Shown piece after piece: positions 29,115-36,521 of a DNA stretch of 64,000 bases. The position numbers and the translations under genes are program-made. Source of the stretch: Roseococcus pinisoli (GTDB taxonomy: Bacteria; Pseudomonadota; Alphaproteobacteria; Acetobacterales; Acetobacteraceae); assembly GCF_018413645.1 (NCBI RefSeq), contig NZ_JAHCDA010000002.1, positions 992,001 through 1,056,000 of the forward strand, given 5' to 3'. The notes under the pieces are model-generated. The model was not told where the DNA came from and made no database searches. It worked only from the letters and a program-made list of their open reading frames with translations. Numbering within the stretch: the stretch's first letter is position 1; each line of letters starts with the position of its first letter.

Positions 29115-30548
29115 TCAGGCCGCCTTGGCGCCGTTGCGCTCGCGCAGGAAGCGGAAGAATTCCACGCCCTCGCGCAGGCGGCGGACCAGCATCTGGCGGT
29201 CCCGCACCATCTCGCCGCAGATCGAGGCAATCTTCGGGGCGCGGAAGTAGAACTTCTTGTAGAAGGTCTCGACGTTGTCGAAGATCTCGGTGTGCGTCAG
29301 GTGCGGGTAGGCCAGCGGGGCGATCTGCACGCCGTGGGCATCCACGTAGTCGGTGTTCGCGACGTCGAGCCAGCCTTCCTTCGCCGCCTGGTCGTAGAGG
29401 AAGGTGCCGGGATAGGGCGCCGCCAGGCTCACCTGGATGGTGTGCGGGTTGGTCTCGATCGCGAAGCGGATCGTCTCCTGGATGGTCTCCTGCGTCTCGC
29501 CGGGCAGGCCCATGATGAAGGTGCCGTGGATCTTGATGCCGAGCTCGTGGCAGTCCTTCGTGAACTGCCGGGCCGTATCCACGCGCATGCCCTTCTTGAT
29601 GTTGTGCAGGATCTGCTGGTTGCCGGACTCATAGCCCACCAGCAGCAGCCGCAGGCCGTTCTCGGCCATCACCTTCAGGGAGTCGCGCGGCACATTGGCC
29701 TTGGCGTTGCAGGACCAGGTGACGCCCAGCTTGCCGAGCTCCTTAGCGATGGCCTCGGCGCGCGGCAGGTCGTCGGTGAAGGTGTCGTCGTCGAAGAAGA
29801 TTTCCTTCAGCCCCGGGAAGTTCGCCAGGACGTACTTGATCTCCTCGATCACGTGACCGACCGAGCGCGTGCGGTAGCGATGCCCGCCCACCGTCTGCGG
29901 CCAGAGGCAGAAGGTGCAGCGGCTCTTGCAGCCGCGGCCCGTGTAGAAGCTCACATAGGGGTGCTTCAGGTAGCCGATGAAGTACTTCTTGTATTCGAGG
30001 TCGCGCTTGTAGACCTCGGAGACGAAGGGCAGATCGTCCATGTTCTCGAGGATCGGGCGATCGCCGTTATGGACGATCACGCCCTCGGAATTGCGGTAGG
30101 ACAGGCCCTTGATGGAGGAGAGGTCCCGCCCCTCGGCCACGTCCTTCACCGTGAAGTCGAACTCGTTGCGGGCGACCCAGTCCACCACCGGCGCGTCGCG
30201 CAGGCTCTCATTGGCCTGGACGGCGACCTTGGCGCCGATGAGACCGATCTTGAGGTTCGGGTTCTCGGCCTTCAGGCGCTCGGCGACCTTGATGTCCGAG
30301 GCGAAGGAGGGGGTGGAGGTGTGCAGCACCGCCATGTCGAAGTCGCGCGCCATGGGGGCGACGTCGGCCAGGGTCTGGTTGTGCGGCGGCGCGTCGACCA
30401 GCTTGGAGGTCGGGATCAGCGCGGCCGGCTGGGCGAGCCAGGTGGGGAACCAGAAGCTCTTGATCTCGCGCCGCGCCTGGTAGCGGGAACCGGCGCCACC
30501 ATCGAAGCCGTCGAAGGAGGGGGCCTGGAGGAAGAGCGTACGCATCAT
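29115..30548 (-). CDS. hpnJ: Hopanoid-associated B12-binding radical SAM protein HpnJ
   Basis: 477 aa. An N-terminal cobalamin-binding-like domain (about 1-150; MARDFDMAVLHTSTPSF, LIGAKVAVQ) precedes a radical SAM barrel with the cluster motif CKSRCTFC and the Elp3-like segments KEIFFDDDTFTDD and HGTFIMGLPGET. This is the HpnJ pattern; HpnJ genetically belongs to side-chain tailoring of bacteriohopanepolyols (cyclitol-ether type). The start is one of two adjacent ATGs. The rest of the hopanoid-linked genes lie 3.7 kb away behind an inserted island. Confidence 0.9.
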   Translation of the reverse strand: MMRTLFLQAPSFDGFDGGAGSRYQARREIKSFWFPTWLAQPAALIPTSKLVDAPPHNQTLADVAPMARDFDMAVLHTSTPSFASDIKVAERLKAENPNLKIGLIGAKVAVQANESLRDAPVVDWVARNEFDFTVKDVAEGRDLSSIKGLSYRNSEGVIVHNGDRPILENMDDLPFVSEVYKRDLEYKKYFIGYLKHPYVSFYTGRGCKSRCTFCLWPQTVGGHRYRTRSVGHVIEEIKYVLANFPGLKEIFFDDDTFTDDLPRAEAIAKELGKLGVTWSCNAKANVPRDSLKVMAENGLRLLLVGYESGNQQILHNIKKGMRVDTARQFTKDCHELGIKIHGTFIMGLPGETQETIQETIRFAIETNPHTIQVSLAAPYPGTFLYDQAAKEGWLDVANTDYVDAHGVQIAPLAYPHLTHTEIFDNVETFYKKFYFRAPKIASICGEMVRDRQMLVRRLREGVEFFRFLRERNGAKAA

Positions 30549-30717
30549 CGCGGAAGCGACCTTTCGAACTGGCAGTCGGGCCCTGGAATCGCCCAGGCGG
30601 AGGAGTCCTCGGACCCCCCTGCCCCATATGGAACGGATGCCGGGTTTGACCAGCGAAAGCAAGCGGCCGTGTGACCGAACGACGAATTCCCCACGTCGTG
30701 GCAAGGATGCCCGGGGC

Positions 30718-31305
30718 TCATGGCCAGGACGCCTTGAGGGCCCGCGGGATCCATCGGCGCCCGGCGACAGTGCCGAGGCAGCGCCGCAGGGCGCGGAGCC
30801 AGGCGATTCCGCGCGCCTTCCTTCGCCGAGTGACCGGCAGGAGCGCCGGAAACGGCAGGGCAAAGAGCTTTTCGGACAAAATGGGGTCGGCAACCAACCA
30901 GGGCGGGGCCGGCAGGGCGCGCTTCAGGTTGAGGCGGCGGATAAGGGTGATGAGGCGCAGGCCCCGGATGCGGATGGCACGGCGGGCGGCGCGGCAGATC
31001 AGGCCTTCCAGGCGGCGGAGGGGGTGATCCGCGGGCGCGCTGGAGAGCGCGATGAGAAGACGTTCCCAGAGGCCGGCATGGGTGAGACGGCGGAAATGGC
31101 GGGCGATGGTGTCGTGATTGCCGTAATGCCTGGGGAGTTCACGCCAGGGGCCGTCGGTGGCGGCGAGGCGGAAGATGGCGTTGAAGTGAGCCCGAAGGTC
31201 GCAGGGGCGGCCGCGGGTGGTGGTGTTCGGGAGGTGGGGTAGGACGGCCTGCCACTCGGCATCTGAGAGAGGGGTGAGGGGGATGCGGAGGGAAGCGAGC
31301 ATCAC
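30718..31305 (-). CDS. Solitary transposase-like protein (IS5-type N-terminal domain)
   Basis: 195 aa. Residues ~12-85 resemble the N-terminal DNA-binding domain of IS5-family transposases (LSDAEWQAVLPHLP, RGRPCDLRAHFNAIF, WRELPRHYGNHDTIARHFRR). No DDE catalytic domain follows; the rest is Arg/Leu-rich and unrecognised. I found no terminal inverted repeats or target duplication around it, so it is not shown to be an intact insertion sequence. It marks the right end of the hpn-splitting island, and its base composition is GC-rich like the chromosome. Confidence 0.55.
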   Translation of the reverse strand: MMLASLRIPLTPLSDAEWQAVLPHLPNTTTRGRPCDLRAHFNAIFRLAATDGPWRELPRHYGNHDTIARHFRRLTHAGLWERLLIALSSAPADHPLRRLEGLICRAARRAIRIRGLRLITLIRRLNLKRALPAPPWLVADPILSEKLFALPFPALLPVTRRRKARGIAWLRALRRCLGTVAGRRWIPRALKASWP

Positions 31306-31553
31306 TTATATAGGAATAATGTCCAAATAAACGCAAGAAAATTTCCTCTGATAGGACGCCTTCCACCCTCCACATTGCGACGACAAAGTAACTTGAAATG
31401 GCCGGTAGCGGTCTGGCGGCTTCTGACCCCGGAACTCGCCGAAGCGGAAACTCGAACCGCCGGCCCTCTCCTGCCGATGCTGACGATTTGGATAAGTTAG
31501 CGTTCAAATCTGTAACACGTCGAGCAAGTTCGGCTCCAGCACAGACCTGATAT
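31306..31553. other. AT-rich spacer between transposase-like and nuclease-like genes
   Basis: About 250 bases with visibly lower G+C near the left end (tataggaataatg and similar runs). No convincing gene. It may hold the promoter of the transposase-like gene and the end of the nuclease-like transcript. Confidence 0.4.
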
Positions 31554-32306
31554 TCAGCGCCGATCAAACTCCTGCCCAACCGCAGACCGCAGCAGCTCGA
31601 CCAACTCGACGCGGTTCGACGATGCCGATGCCGACCGGAGAAGATGATCAAAATCTACCAGAAGTCCTGCGTTGCGACGCGGGTTCAGCAATAGCACGTC
31701 CGACCAAATCTCGCTGTTACTCTCAACGGTTCGCGCATAGCGCAGCAGCCAATACATCAGCACCTGACGGAAGTCGCCCGCGCCAAAGTTGTGCTCGGCG
31801 TGCTTGACCTCGATTAACGTCGAGCCAATCGCGAAGTCCCCATTGCCGGATGCCACCCAGCCGAGGCCGGGAATGAGGGGCGCATGTTCCAGAATTGCAG
31901 ATGGTCGCTGAGCCCCGACGCTGTTCAGCATCGCCACCAGATTGCGAGCGGCATGATCGGCAACGAGTATATCACTTGGCTCGAGTTTTTCCGGGATGCG
32001 CGCATCGAAATGGCGACGCTGGCGCTTCGATGCGACCGCTAGGCATTCATCCCACGACGCCACCGCCCCGCCCCGCAACTCACTCTCGGCGCGCGCCATG
32101 GACAGTTCGAACATCATCGCCTTCTGCAACCGACTTCTCTCGATAATCTCGCTCGGGATGGGGCTGATACCGGAGAAGGAGAACATCTTCGCGTTGAGGG
32201 CGTTGACGAGGCCGCCAGTCAGTCGCGGGAAGAGAATGTCGAGAACGCCGGGGATGTCACGCGCGACGGTCCTCGGGTCTCGGACCGACAATCGGCTAAA
32301 TCGCAT
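31554..32306 (-). CDS. PD-(D/E)XK nuclease-like protein paired with the reverse transcriptase
   Basis: 250 aa, not assigned to a named family. The C-terminal half has GNGDFAIGSTLIEVKHAEHN, which fits the D-x(n)-E-x-K core of PD-(D/E)XK nucleases, followed by an amphipathic helix with a Gln (DFRQVLMYWLLRYA) as in many such folds. The N-terminal half is helical, with LFPRLTGGLVNALNAKMF. The ATG at 32306 lies inside the end of the reverse transcriptase gene (11-base overlap), so the two are co-translated. A nuclease partner or effector of the RT is inferred. Confidence 0.65.
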   Translation of the reverse strand: MRFSRLSVRDPRTVARDIPGVLDILFPRLTGGLVNALNAKMFSFSGISPIPSEIIERSRLQKAMMFELSMARAESELRGGAVASWDECLAVASKRQRRHFDARIPEKLEPSDILVADHAARNLVAMLNSVGAQRPSAILEHAPLIPGLGWVASGNGDFAIGSTLIEVKHAEHNFGAGDFRQVLMYWLLRYARTVESNSEIWSDVLLLNPRRNAGLLVDFDHLLRSASASSNRVELVELLRSAVGQEFDRR

Positions 32307-33924
32307 GCTTGACCCAGTCTTCGTAGCAGGCCGCAAAGCTGCCCGGTGCGCCGGTCTCGATCCCCAATTGCCAAGCCTTCGCGAGCGAACCGCGCAGTTG
32401 GTCCCTTGTCTTTAAGCCTTCGTCGCCGAACGCGCCTGCCGCCAGCCATAGCGCCCGCTGTTCGCCGGCACCAAGATTCTGCCATTGGTTGCGCAAACGG
32501 GTGAAGTTCGACCGATCGGCCCAATACCTCCAGCAGTCAATGCAGGCGCGCCGGACCGAGGCGGATGCCGTTGCAGCGTAGGTCTGACGGACGAAAGCGC
32601 CGCGAAGATCAGTCCTAGTGAAGCGAAGCGCGCGCAGGAAATGCAGCATATTGGCTTCGGGCACGAGCAGGTGACCGCCAGCGGCCGGGATCCGGTCGAG
32701 CAAAGCGTCGATCTCGGCGAAGATCGATGTGAACTGGTCGTTCGACCGGACGGCATATACTCCGCGCATGATTTTCGACCAGGAGGCACGGAACGAGTCC
32801 AGATTTTTCGGGTCGAGGAGCGTGGCGCACAGCTGAACCGCGACAGCTGGCTCCTGAAACTTGAGTGCACGACCGATCTGCGCAAGCACGAAGGCATCGG
32901 GCTGCGACTTCTCCCGCTCAAGATCGAGCAGAAACGAGATGTCGATCTTCTCGAAAGAATGTTTCAATTTTTCATATTCGGCACTCGCATTGTCCGAGTA
33001 TGGATCAAAATGCAGGTCGAGTTCTCGCAACGCGAGACTCGAATCCTCACCCTCTCCCAACTGCGCTGAAACGAAATCTCTATAATGTTTGGCGCTAAGG
33101 ATGGTCGTCTTGCTGCGATTGAGCGAAAGGCCATAATCGGCCAACGCATGCGATAATTCGGAGAGCGCCTTGTAGGCGTCCTGCTGCGAGCGGCAGATCA
33201 AGGTGTAGTCGTCGACATAGCGGTGCCAGATGACCCCGGCGTCGGTTAGCGACCGATCGATCGGCGTCATCATCACTTCGGCCAAAATGCGCGCGCATTG
33301 ACCGCCGACCGGGAGACCAAAAGAACGGCCTGCCGCGAGCTTGCTCAGAATGCGATCGATCTGCATCGCTAGGGTTGACCCCGGCGAGAGGTCTTTCACA
33401 ACATTCTCAAGCCGATGGTGGTAGATGTGCTCGTAGAAGCTCGCGACATCAGTCTGTATAACAACAGCGCGTTCTTCTTCCAGATCACGCTCGTTCAACG
33501 TCGCGAGCTTATAGGCGCGCCACGACTTGGTTCGGTCGAAGAAGCCCGGCCCCTGCGGTGCTAGCCGGTAGGAGTGCGCGCGGGCGCTCCGTTGCCCTTC
33601 GTTCTCCTCCGCGATCGCCAGGCCCAAGCCATTCAGATAGAGGTTCCAGAAGGGATGTATCTTGGTGGTGATGCGGAAGCCATGCGGCCCGGACGGAACG
33701 AGCAGGCGTTCCGCCACGATCGCTAGTCCATTCATGAAGTTTGCTGGTTTTCCTAGCGTGCCGGTCTCAACACCCTGAAACAAGGCCAAGCAAATCGCCG
33801 CGAGATCGGAGGCCTTGTCCTTGATGAAGGCCGCGTCCAAGTCATAAGGCAACGTGTCGTTTTCGCCGCTATGACCGATCTCAAGCGCTGCCCGAAAAAA
33901 ATGATCTTTCTCAATCTTGACCAT
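32296..33924 (-). CDS. Reverse transcriptase, candidate defence-associated (DRT/UG-like) type
   Basis: 542 aa RNA-directed DNA polymerase. Motif A is TDVASFYEHI (Asp159), motif B GLPVGGQCARILAE (about 203-216), motif C RYVDDY with Asp238-Asp239, and motif D YGLSLNRSKTTIL (about 264-276). There is no maturase (domain X), HNH or integrase domain, so it is not a group II intron or retroelement RT. The last ~230 residues look like helical repeats, as in UG/Abi RTs. Base composition is clearly less GC-rich than the chromosome. It is followed by an overlapping nuclease-like gene and preceded by a hairpin-rich gap. Confidence 0.88.
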   Translation of the reverse strand: MVKIEKDHFFRAALEIGHSGENDTLPYDLDAAFIKDKASDLAAICLALFQGVETGTLGKPANFMNGLAIVAERLLVPSGPHGFRITTKIHPFWNLYLNGLGLAIAEENEGQRSARAHSYRLAPQGPGFFDRTKSWRAYKLATLNERDLEEERAVVIQTDVASFYEHIYHHRLENVVKDLSPGSTLAMQIDRILSKLAAGRSFGLPVGGQCARILAEVMMTPIDRSLTDAGVIWHRYVDDYTLICRSQQDAYKALSELSHALADYGLSLNRSKTTILSAKHYRDFVSAQLGEGEDSSLALRELDLHFDPYSDNASAEYEKLKHSFEKIDISFLLDLEREKSQPDAFVLAQIGRALKFQEPAVAVQLCATLLDPKNLDSFRASWSKIMRGVYAVRSNDQFTSIFAEIDALLDRIPAAGGHLLVPEANMLHFLRALRFTRTDLRGAFVRQTYAATASASVRRACIDCWRYWADRSNFTRLRNQWQNLGAGEQRALWLAAGAFGDEGLKTRDQLRGSLAKAWQLGIETGAPGSFAACYEDWVKHAI

Positions 33925-34023
33925 TCCGGACCTTTTCTTACGTACTATGAATGGCGAGGATTGCAGCCCTCCGTCTCGCCTGTGTTTGTAGCTTTCAATG
34001 TTGCGTGTCTAGTGGTGGGCAGC

Positions 34024-34203
34024 GCGAGGCGCCCAGTGGCTTGTCGGCCACTTGGCTCGCAATGTAGGCGCCCGCTTCTGTTAAAGCGTCGCGAAGTGCG
34101 GTTAGGCAGGCGATGTCCCCAATTTCGACTGCTACGCCCTAGATTCGTCCGTTGTGAACGAACGTCGGCTTTCGCAATCTCCTCCGCCGGCACTGAACGG
34201 CGG
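34024..34203 (-). ncRNA. Candidate structured RNA upstream of the reverse transcriptase gene
   Basis: The 310-base gap 33925-34234 before the RT start has no convincing gene but several inverted repeats. 34024-34060 holds GCGAG and AGTGGC arms pairing with GCCACT and CTCGC around TTGTCG. 34146-34164 is an 8-bp hairpin (one G-U pair on the minus strand) with a 3-nt loop. 34184-34203 is CCGCCG / CGGCGG with an 8-nt loop. Some DRT systems carry a template ncRNA just here. That this is one is inference. Confidence 0.35.
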
Positions 34204-34214
34204 CAATGGGCGCA

Positions 34215-34234
34215 AAGCGGAGTTACAACCGCTT
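34215..34234 (-). terminator. Hairpin directly after the radical SAM stop
   Basis: Stem AAGCGG / CCGCTT with an 8-nt loop, adjacent to the TAG of the radical SAM gene and followed on the minus strand by TTG. It may end that gene's transcript or form part of the structured region before the RT gene. Confidence 0.4.
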
Positions 34235-35383
34235 CTAACTCGCGCTCACCAACCCCTTAAGCCGCTTCCCATGCCCCATGATGGCCGCGATCGATCCCAG
34301 GTTCCGCCGGTCGGCCAGGCTCTTCAGCGCCGCGCCGACCTTCCCCTCGCGCAATCTCGCGAAGCTGTCGCCTAGCGAGACGGAAAAGTGCAGCATGATG
34401 CTAGCGTCGCGGTAGCAGTCGGTCGTGCAGGACTGGCAGACCTCGCGCATCATCTTGTCGGGCGAGAAATCCCAGACCTTGGAGATGGGCGCCTTCCAGT
34501 CCTCGCAGCGCCAGAGGTCGTAGTTCCAATCCAGATAAAAGTACTTGTAGCCGGCGTGGCAGATGAAGCGCTCGCCCTCGCCCGTCAGGCGGCGGCGCAT
34601 GTCGGCGATGCCCTCGCGCGGGTTATGGACGGGGATGATGTCGCGGACGGACTGCGCGCCGTCGAAGGCCGCGATCAGCTCCTCCTTGGACATGTCCACG
34701 AGGTCGCTGTCCTCGGAATAGACCAGCGAGGAGGAGCCCAGCGCCGCCTTGCGCGGATAGGAGAAGGTGACGGCCTCGAAGCCCAGCTCCCGCAGGAAGT
34801 GGCCGAGCGCCTTGTAGTCGCGGATCAGCCGCGTCATCGCCACCGAGGCGATGGGGGTGATGTTGAGCTCCTTCAGGCGCTTGGTGCTCTTGCGGATGCG
34901 GTCGCAGACGCCCTTCAGGCCGCGGTTCTTCTCGTGCAGCCCCTCGTCGTCGCTGTCGATCGAGATGAAGAGCGTGCTGAGGCCGGTATTGGCCAGGGCC
35001 TCCAGCTTCTGGGGCAGGTTCCAGCCGTTGGTGACCAGCGTGGGCTGGATACCCATCTCGGTCGCCTGGGTGACCATCTGGATGATCTTGGGGTGCAGCA
35101 GGGGCTCGCCGCCCATAAAGGTGACGAAGCGGACGTTCGCCTTCTCCTTCATGATGGTCATGGATTCCTCGAACCGCGCGGCATCCAGCCAGCCGCGGTG
35201 GGTCACGAAGCCCTTGTTGTGCGCGAAATTGCAGAAATCGCAGGTCGCGTTGCACATGTTGGTGACGGAGACGTTGCAGATCGCAGGCCCCCCACTGGGG
35301 ACCAGTCGCACCAGATCCATGAAGCCGGTCTTGTTCACGGCCCGGACGGGGGTGGTCGCGGGCGCGATGGCAGTCGCAGTCAT
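34235..35383 (-). CDS. Radical SAM protein of unassigned function, hopanoid-linked
   Basis: 382 aa. The cluster motif CNATCDFC lies near residue 45, then FMGGEPLLHPKI and ISIDSDDEG, a normal radical SAM barrel. A C-terminal cysteine cluster (CEDWKAP, CQSCTTDC) suggests a SPASM/twitch-like auxiliary Fe-S site. It lacks a B12 domain and does not match adenosylhopane synthase HpnH or methylase HpnR blocks. The ATG overlaps the hpnL-like stop (ATGA). A role in lipid or hopanoid tailoring is inferred only from hpnL and hpnJ nearby. Confidence 0.75.
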   Translation of the reverse strand: MTATAIAPATTPVRAVNKTGFMDLVRLVPSGGPAICNVSVTNMCNATCDFCNFAHNKGFVTHRGWLDAARFEESMTIMKEKANVRFVTFMGGEPLLHPKIIQMVTQATEMGIQPTLVTNGWNLPQKLEALANTGLSTLFISIDSDDEGLHEKNRGLKGVCDRIRKSTKRLKELNITPIASVAMTRLIRDYKALGHFLRELGFEAVTFSYPRKAALGSSSLVYSEDSDLVDMSKEELIAAFDGAQSVRDIIPVHNPREGIADMRRRLTGEGERFICHAGYKYFYLDWNYDLWRCEDWKAPISKVWDFSPDKMMREVCQSCTTDCYRDASIMLHFSVSLGDSFARLREGKVGAALKSLADRRNLGSIAAIMGHGKRLKGLVSAS

Positions 35384-36456
35384 AGACTCTCCTTCACCGC
35401 CGGGGCGGTCGCGTGCACCGGCATACTCCCAACCTCCGCCCGCTGCCAAGCGAACAGCCCCGGCAGGCTGAAGGCAACTTCCCGGCTCCGGCGCACCAGG
35501 GCCGCGGCGAGGGCCGCGCCCGGCGGCACGCCGACCAGGGCGGCGGCGGCGATGATCGCGCCCTCCTGAACGGCAAGCGCGCCGGGCAGGAGAATGCCGA
35601 GGTTCCGCAGCGCCTGGGCCAGCGCCTCGATCACCACGGCATCGGCCAGTGAGACGGGATGGCCGAGCAGGTTGAGCACCAGGGCGATCTCCACCGCCCC
35701 CAGCACCCAGGAGATGGTGTGCCAGCTGATCGCCGCCAGGAGGCGGGGCCAGGCGGTGTGCAGGGAAAGGATGGCCTCCTGGACCTCGCGCGCCGCCTCG
35801 GGCCGGATGGAGGGCCAGCGCCGGGCCAGGCGGGCCAGGCCGCGCTCGATGAGGCCGAGCGGCAGGCGGCGGGAGAAGACGATCAGCGCCCCCGCCCCCA
35901 GCGTCGCGAAGCCGAGCCCGCCCATGGCGAAGCCCACCAGCCCGCCATCGCCGGCATGGGCCAGCAGCAGCGCGATCCCGGCCAGGGTGAAGAGGAGCTG
36001 GGAGACCGTCTCCATGGTGATGTCCACCGTCGCCGTCGCGCCGGCGAGCCGGCCCGGGACGCCCTGGCGGGTCAGCAGCCGGGCGGCCGCGGCCTGGCCC
36101 AGCAGCGCGCCGGCCGGCAGCAGGGCATGGGCCGACTCGCGGTACCAGCGCAGTGCCGCCATCGAGCGCAGTCGCGGCCGGAGCTCGGGCGGCAGCAGCA
36201 CGCCCCAGGCGAAGCCCGTCATGACGATCTGCGGCAGGTGGACGGCGGCCGAGACCGCCACGGCCGAGGGCATCTCGGCCAGGATGCGGCCGAGGCCGGG
36301 CAATTCCTGGTGGTTGAGGGCGATCAGCGCGCCCACCGCCAGCACGGCCATGATGGCGCCGTTCCAGAGGCCGCGTCGCCACCAGCGCGCCGTCGCCTGC
36401 CCCTCGCCGCTCAGTACCGCCTCGCCTGTCGAATCATGGGCGCCTCCATAACACAT
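35380..36456 (-). CDS. hpnL: HpnL-like integral membrane protein (lysylphosphatidylglycerol synthase TM family)
   Basis: 358 aa with about eight hydrophobic segments. AHALLPAGALLGQAAAARLL, ISWVLGAVEIALVLNLLG and LAQALRNLGILLPGALAVQEGA fit the UPF0104/HpnL family of flippase-like membrane proteins found in hopanoid gene sets. The exact start is uncertain; the first 25 residues are hydrophilic and a later start is possible. It overlaps the radical SAM gene by 4 bases and is divergent from a ThDP-enzyme gene. Confidence 0.72.
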   Translation of the reverse strand: MCYGGAHDSTGEAVLSGEGQATARWWRRGLWNGAIMAVLAVGALIALNHQELPGLGRILAEMPSAVAVSAAVHLPQIVMTGFAWGVLLPPELRPRLRSMAALRWYRESAHALLPAGALLGQAAAARLLTRQGVPGRLAGATATVDITMETVSQLLFTLAGIALLLAHAGDGGLVGFAMGGLGFATLGAGALIVFSRRLPLGLIERGLARLARRWPSIRPEAAREVQEAILSLHTAWPRLLAAISWHTISWVLGAVEIALVLNLLGHPVSLADAVVIEALAQALRNLGILLPGALAVQEGAIIAAAALVGVPPGAALAAALVRRSREVAFSLPGLFAWQRAEVGSMPVHATAPAVKESL

Positions 36457-36521
36457 CGCGCGCCGAGGGGTGGCGCTCCGCCGTGGCCGACGCCACGATG
36501 CGTCCCAACAAGGAGGGACGC

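Noticed and set aside
30718-31305. A complete insertion sequence
   Set aside because: No DDE domain in the frame, and no terminal inverted repeats or target duplication found by eye.
32296-33924. Group II intron, retron or diversity-generating retroelement
   Set aside because: No maturase or HNH domain and no intron ends; no retron-style msr/msd repeat pair recognised; no template/variable repeat pair seen nearby.
34235-35383. Calling the radical SAM gene hpnH (adenosylhopane synthase)
   Set aside because: The expected HpnH opening and its C-x3-C-x2-C context are absent, and this protein has an added C-terminal cysteine cluster.
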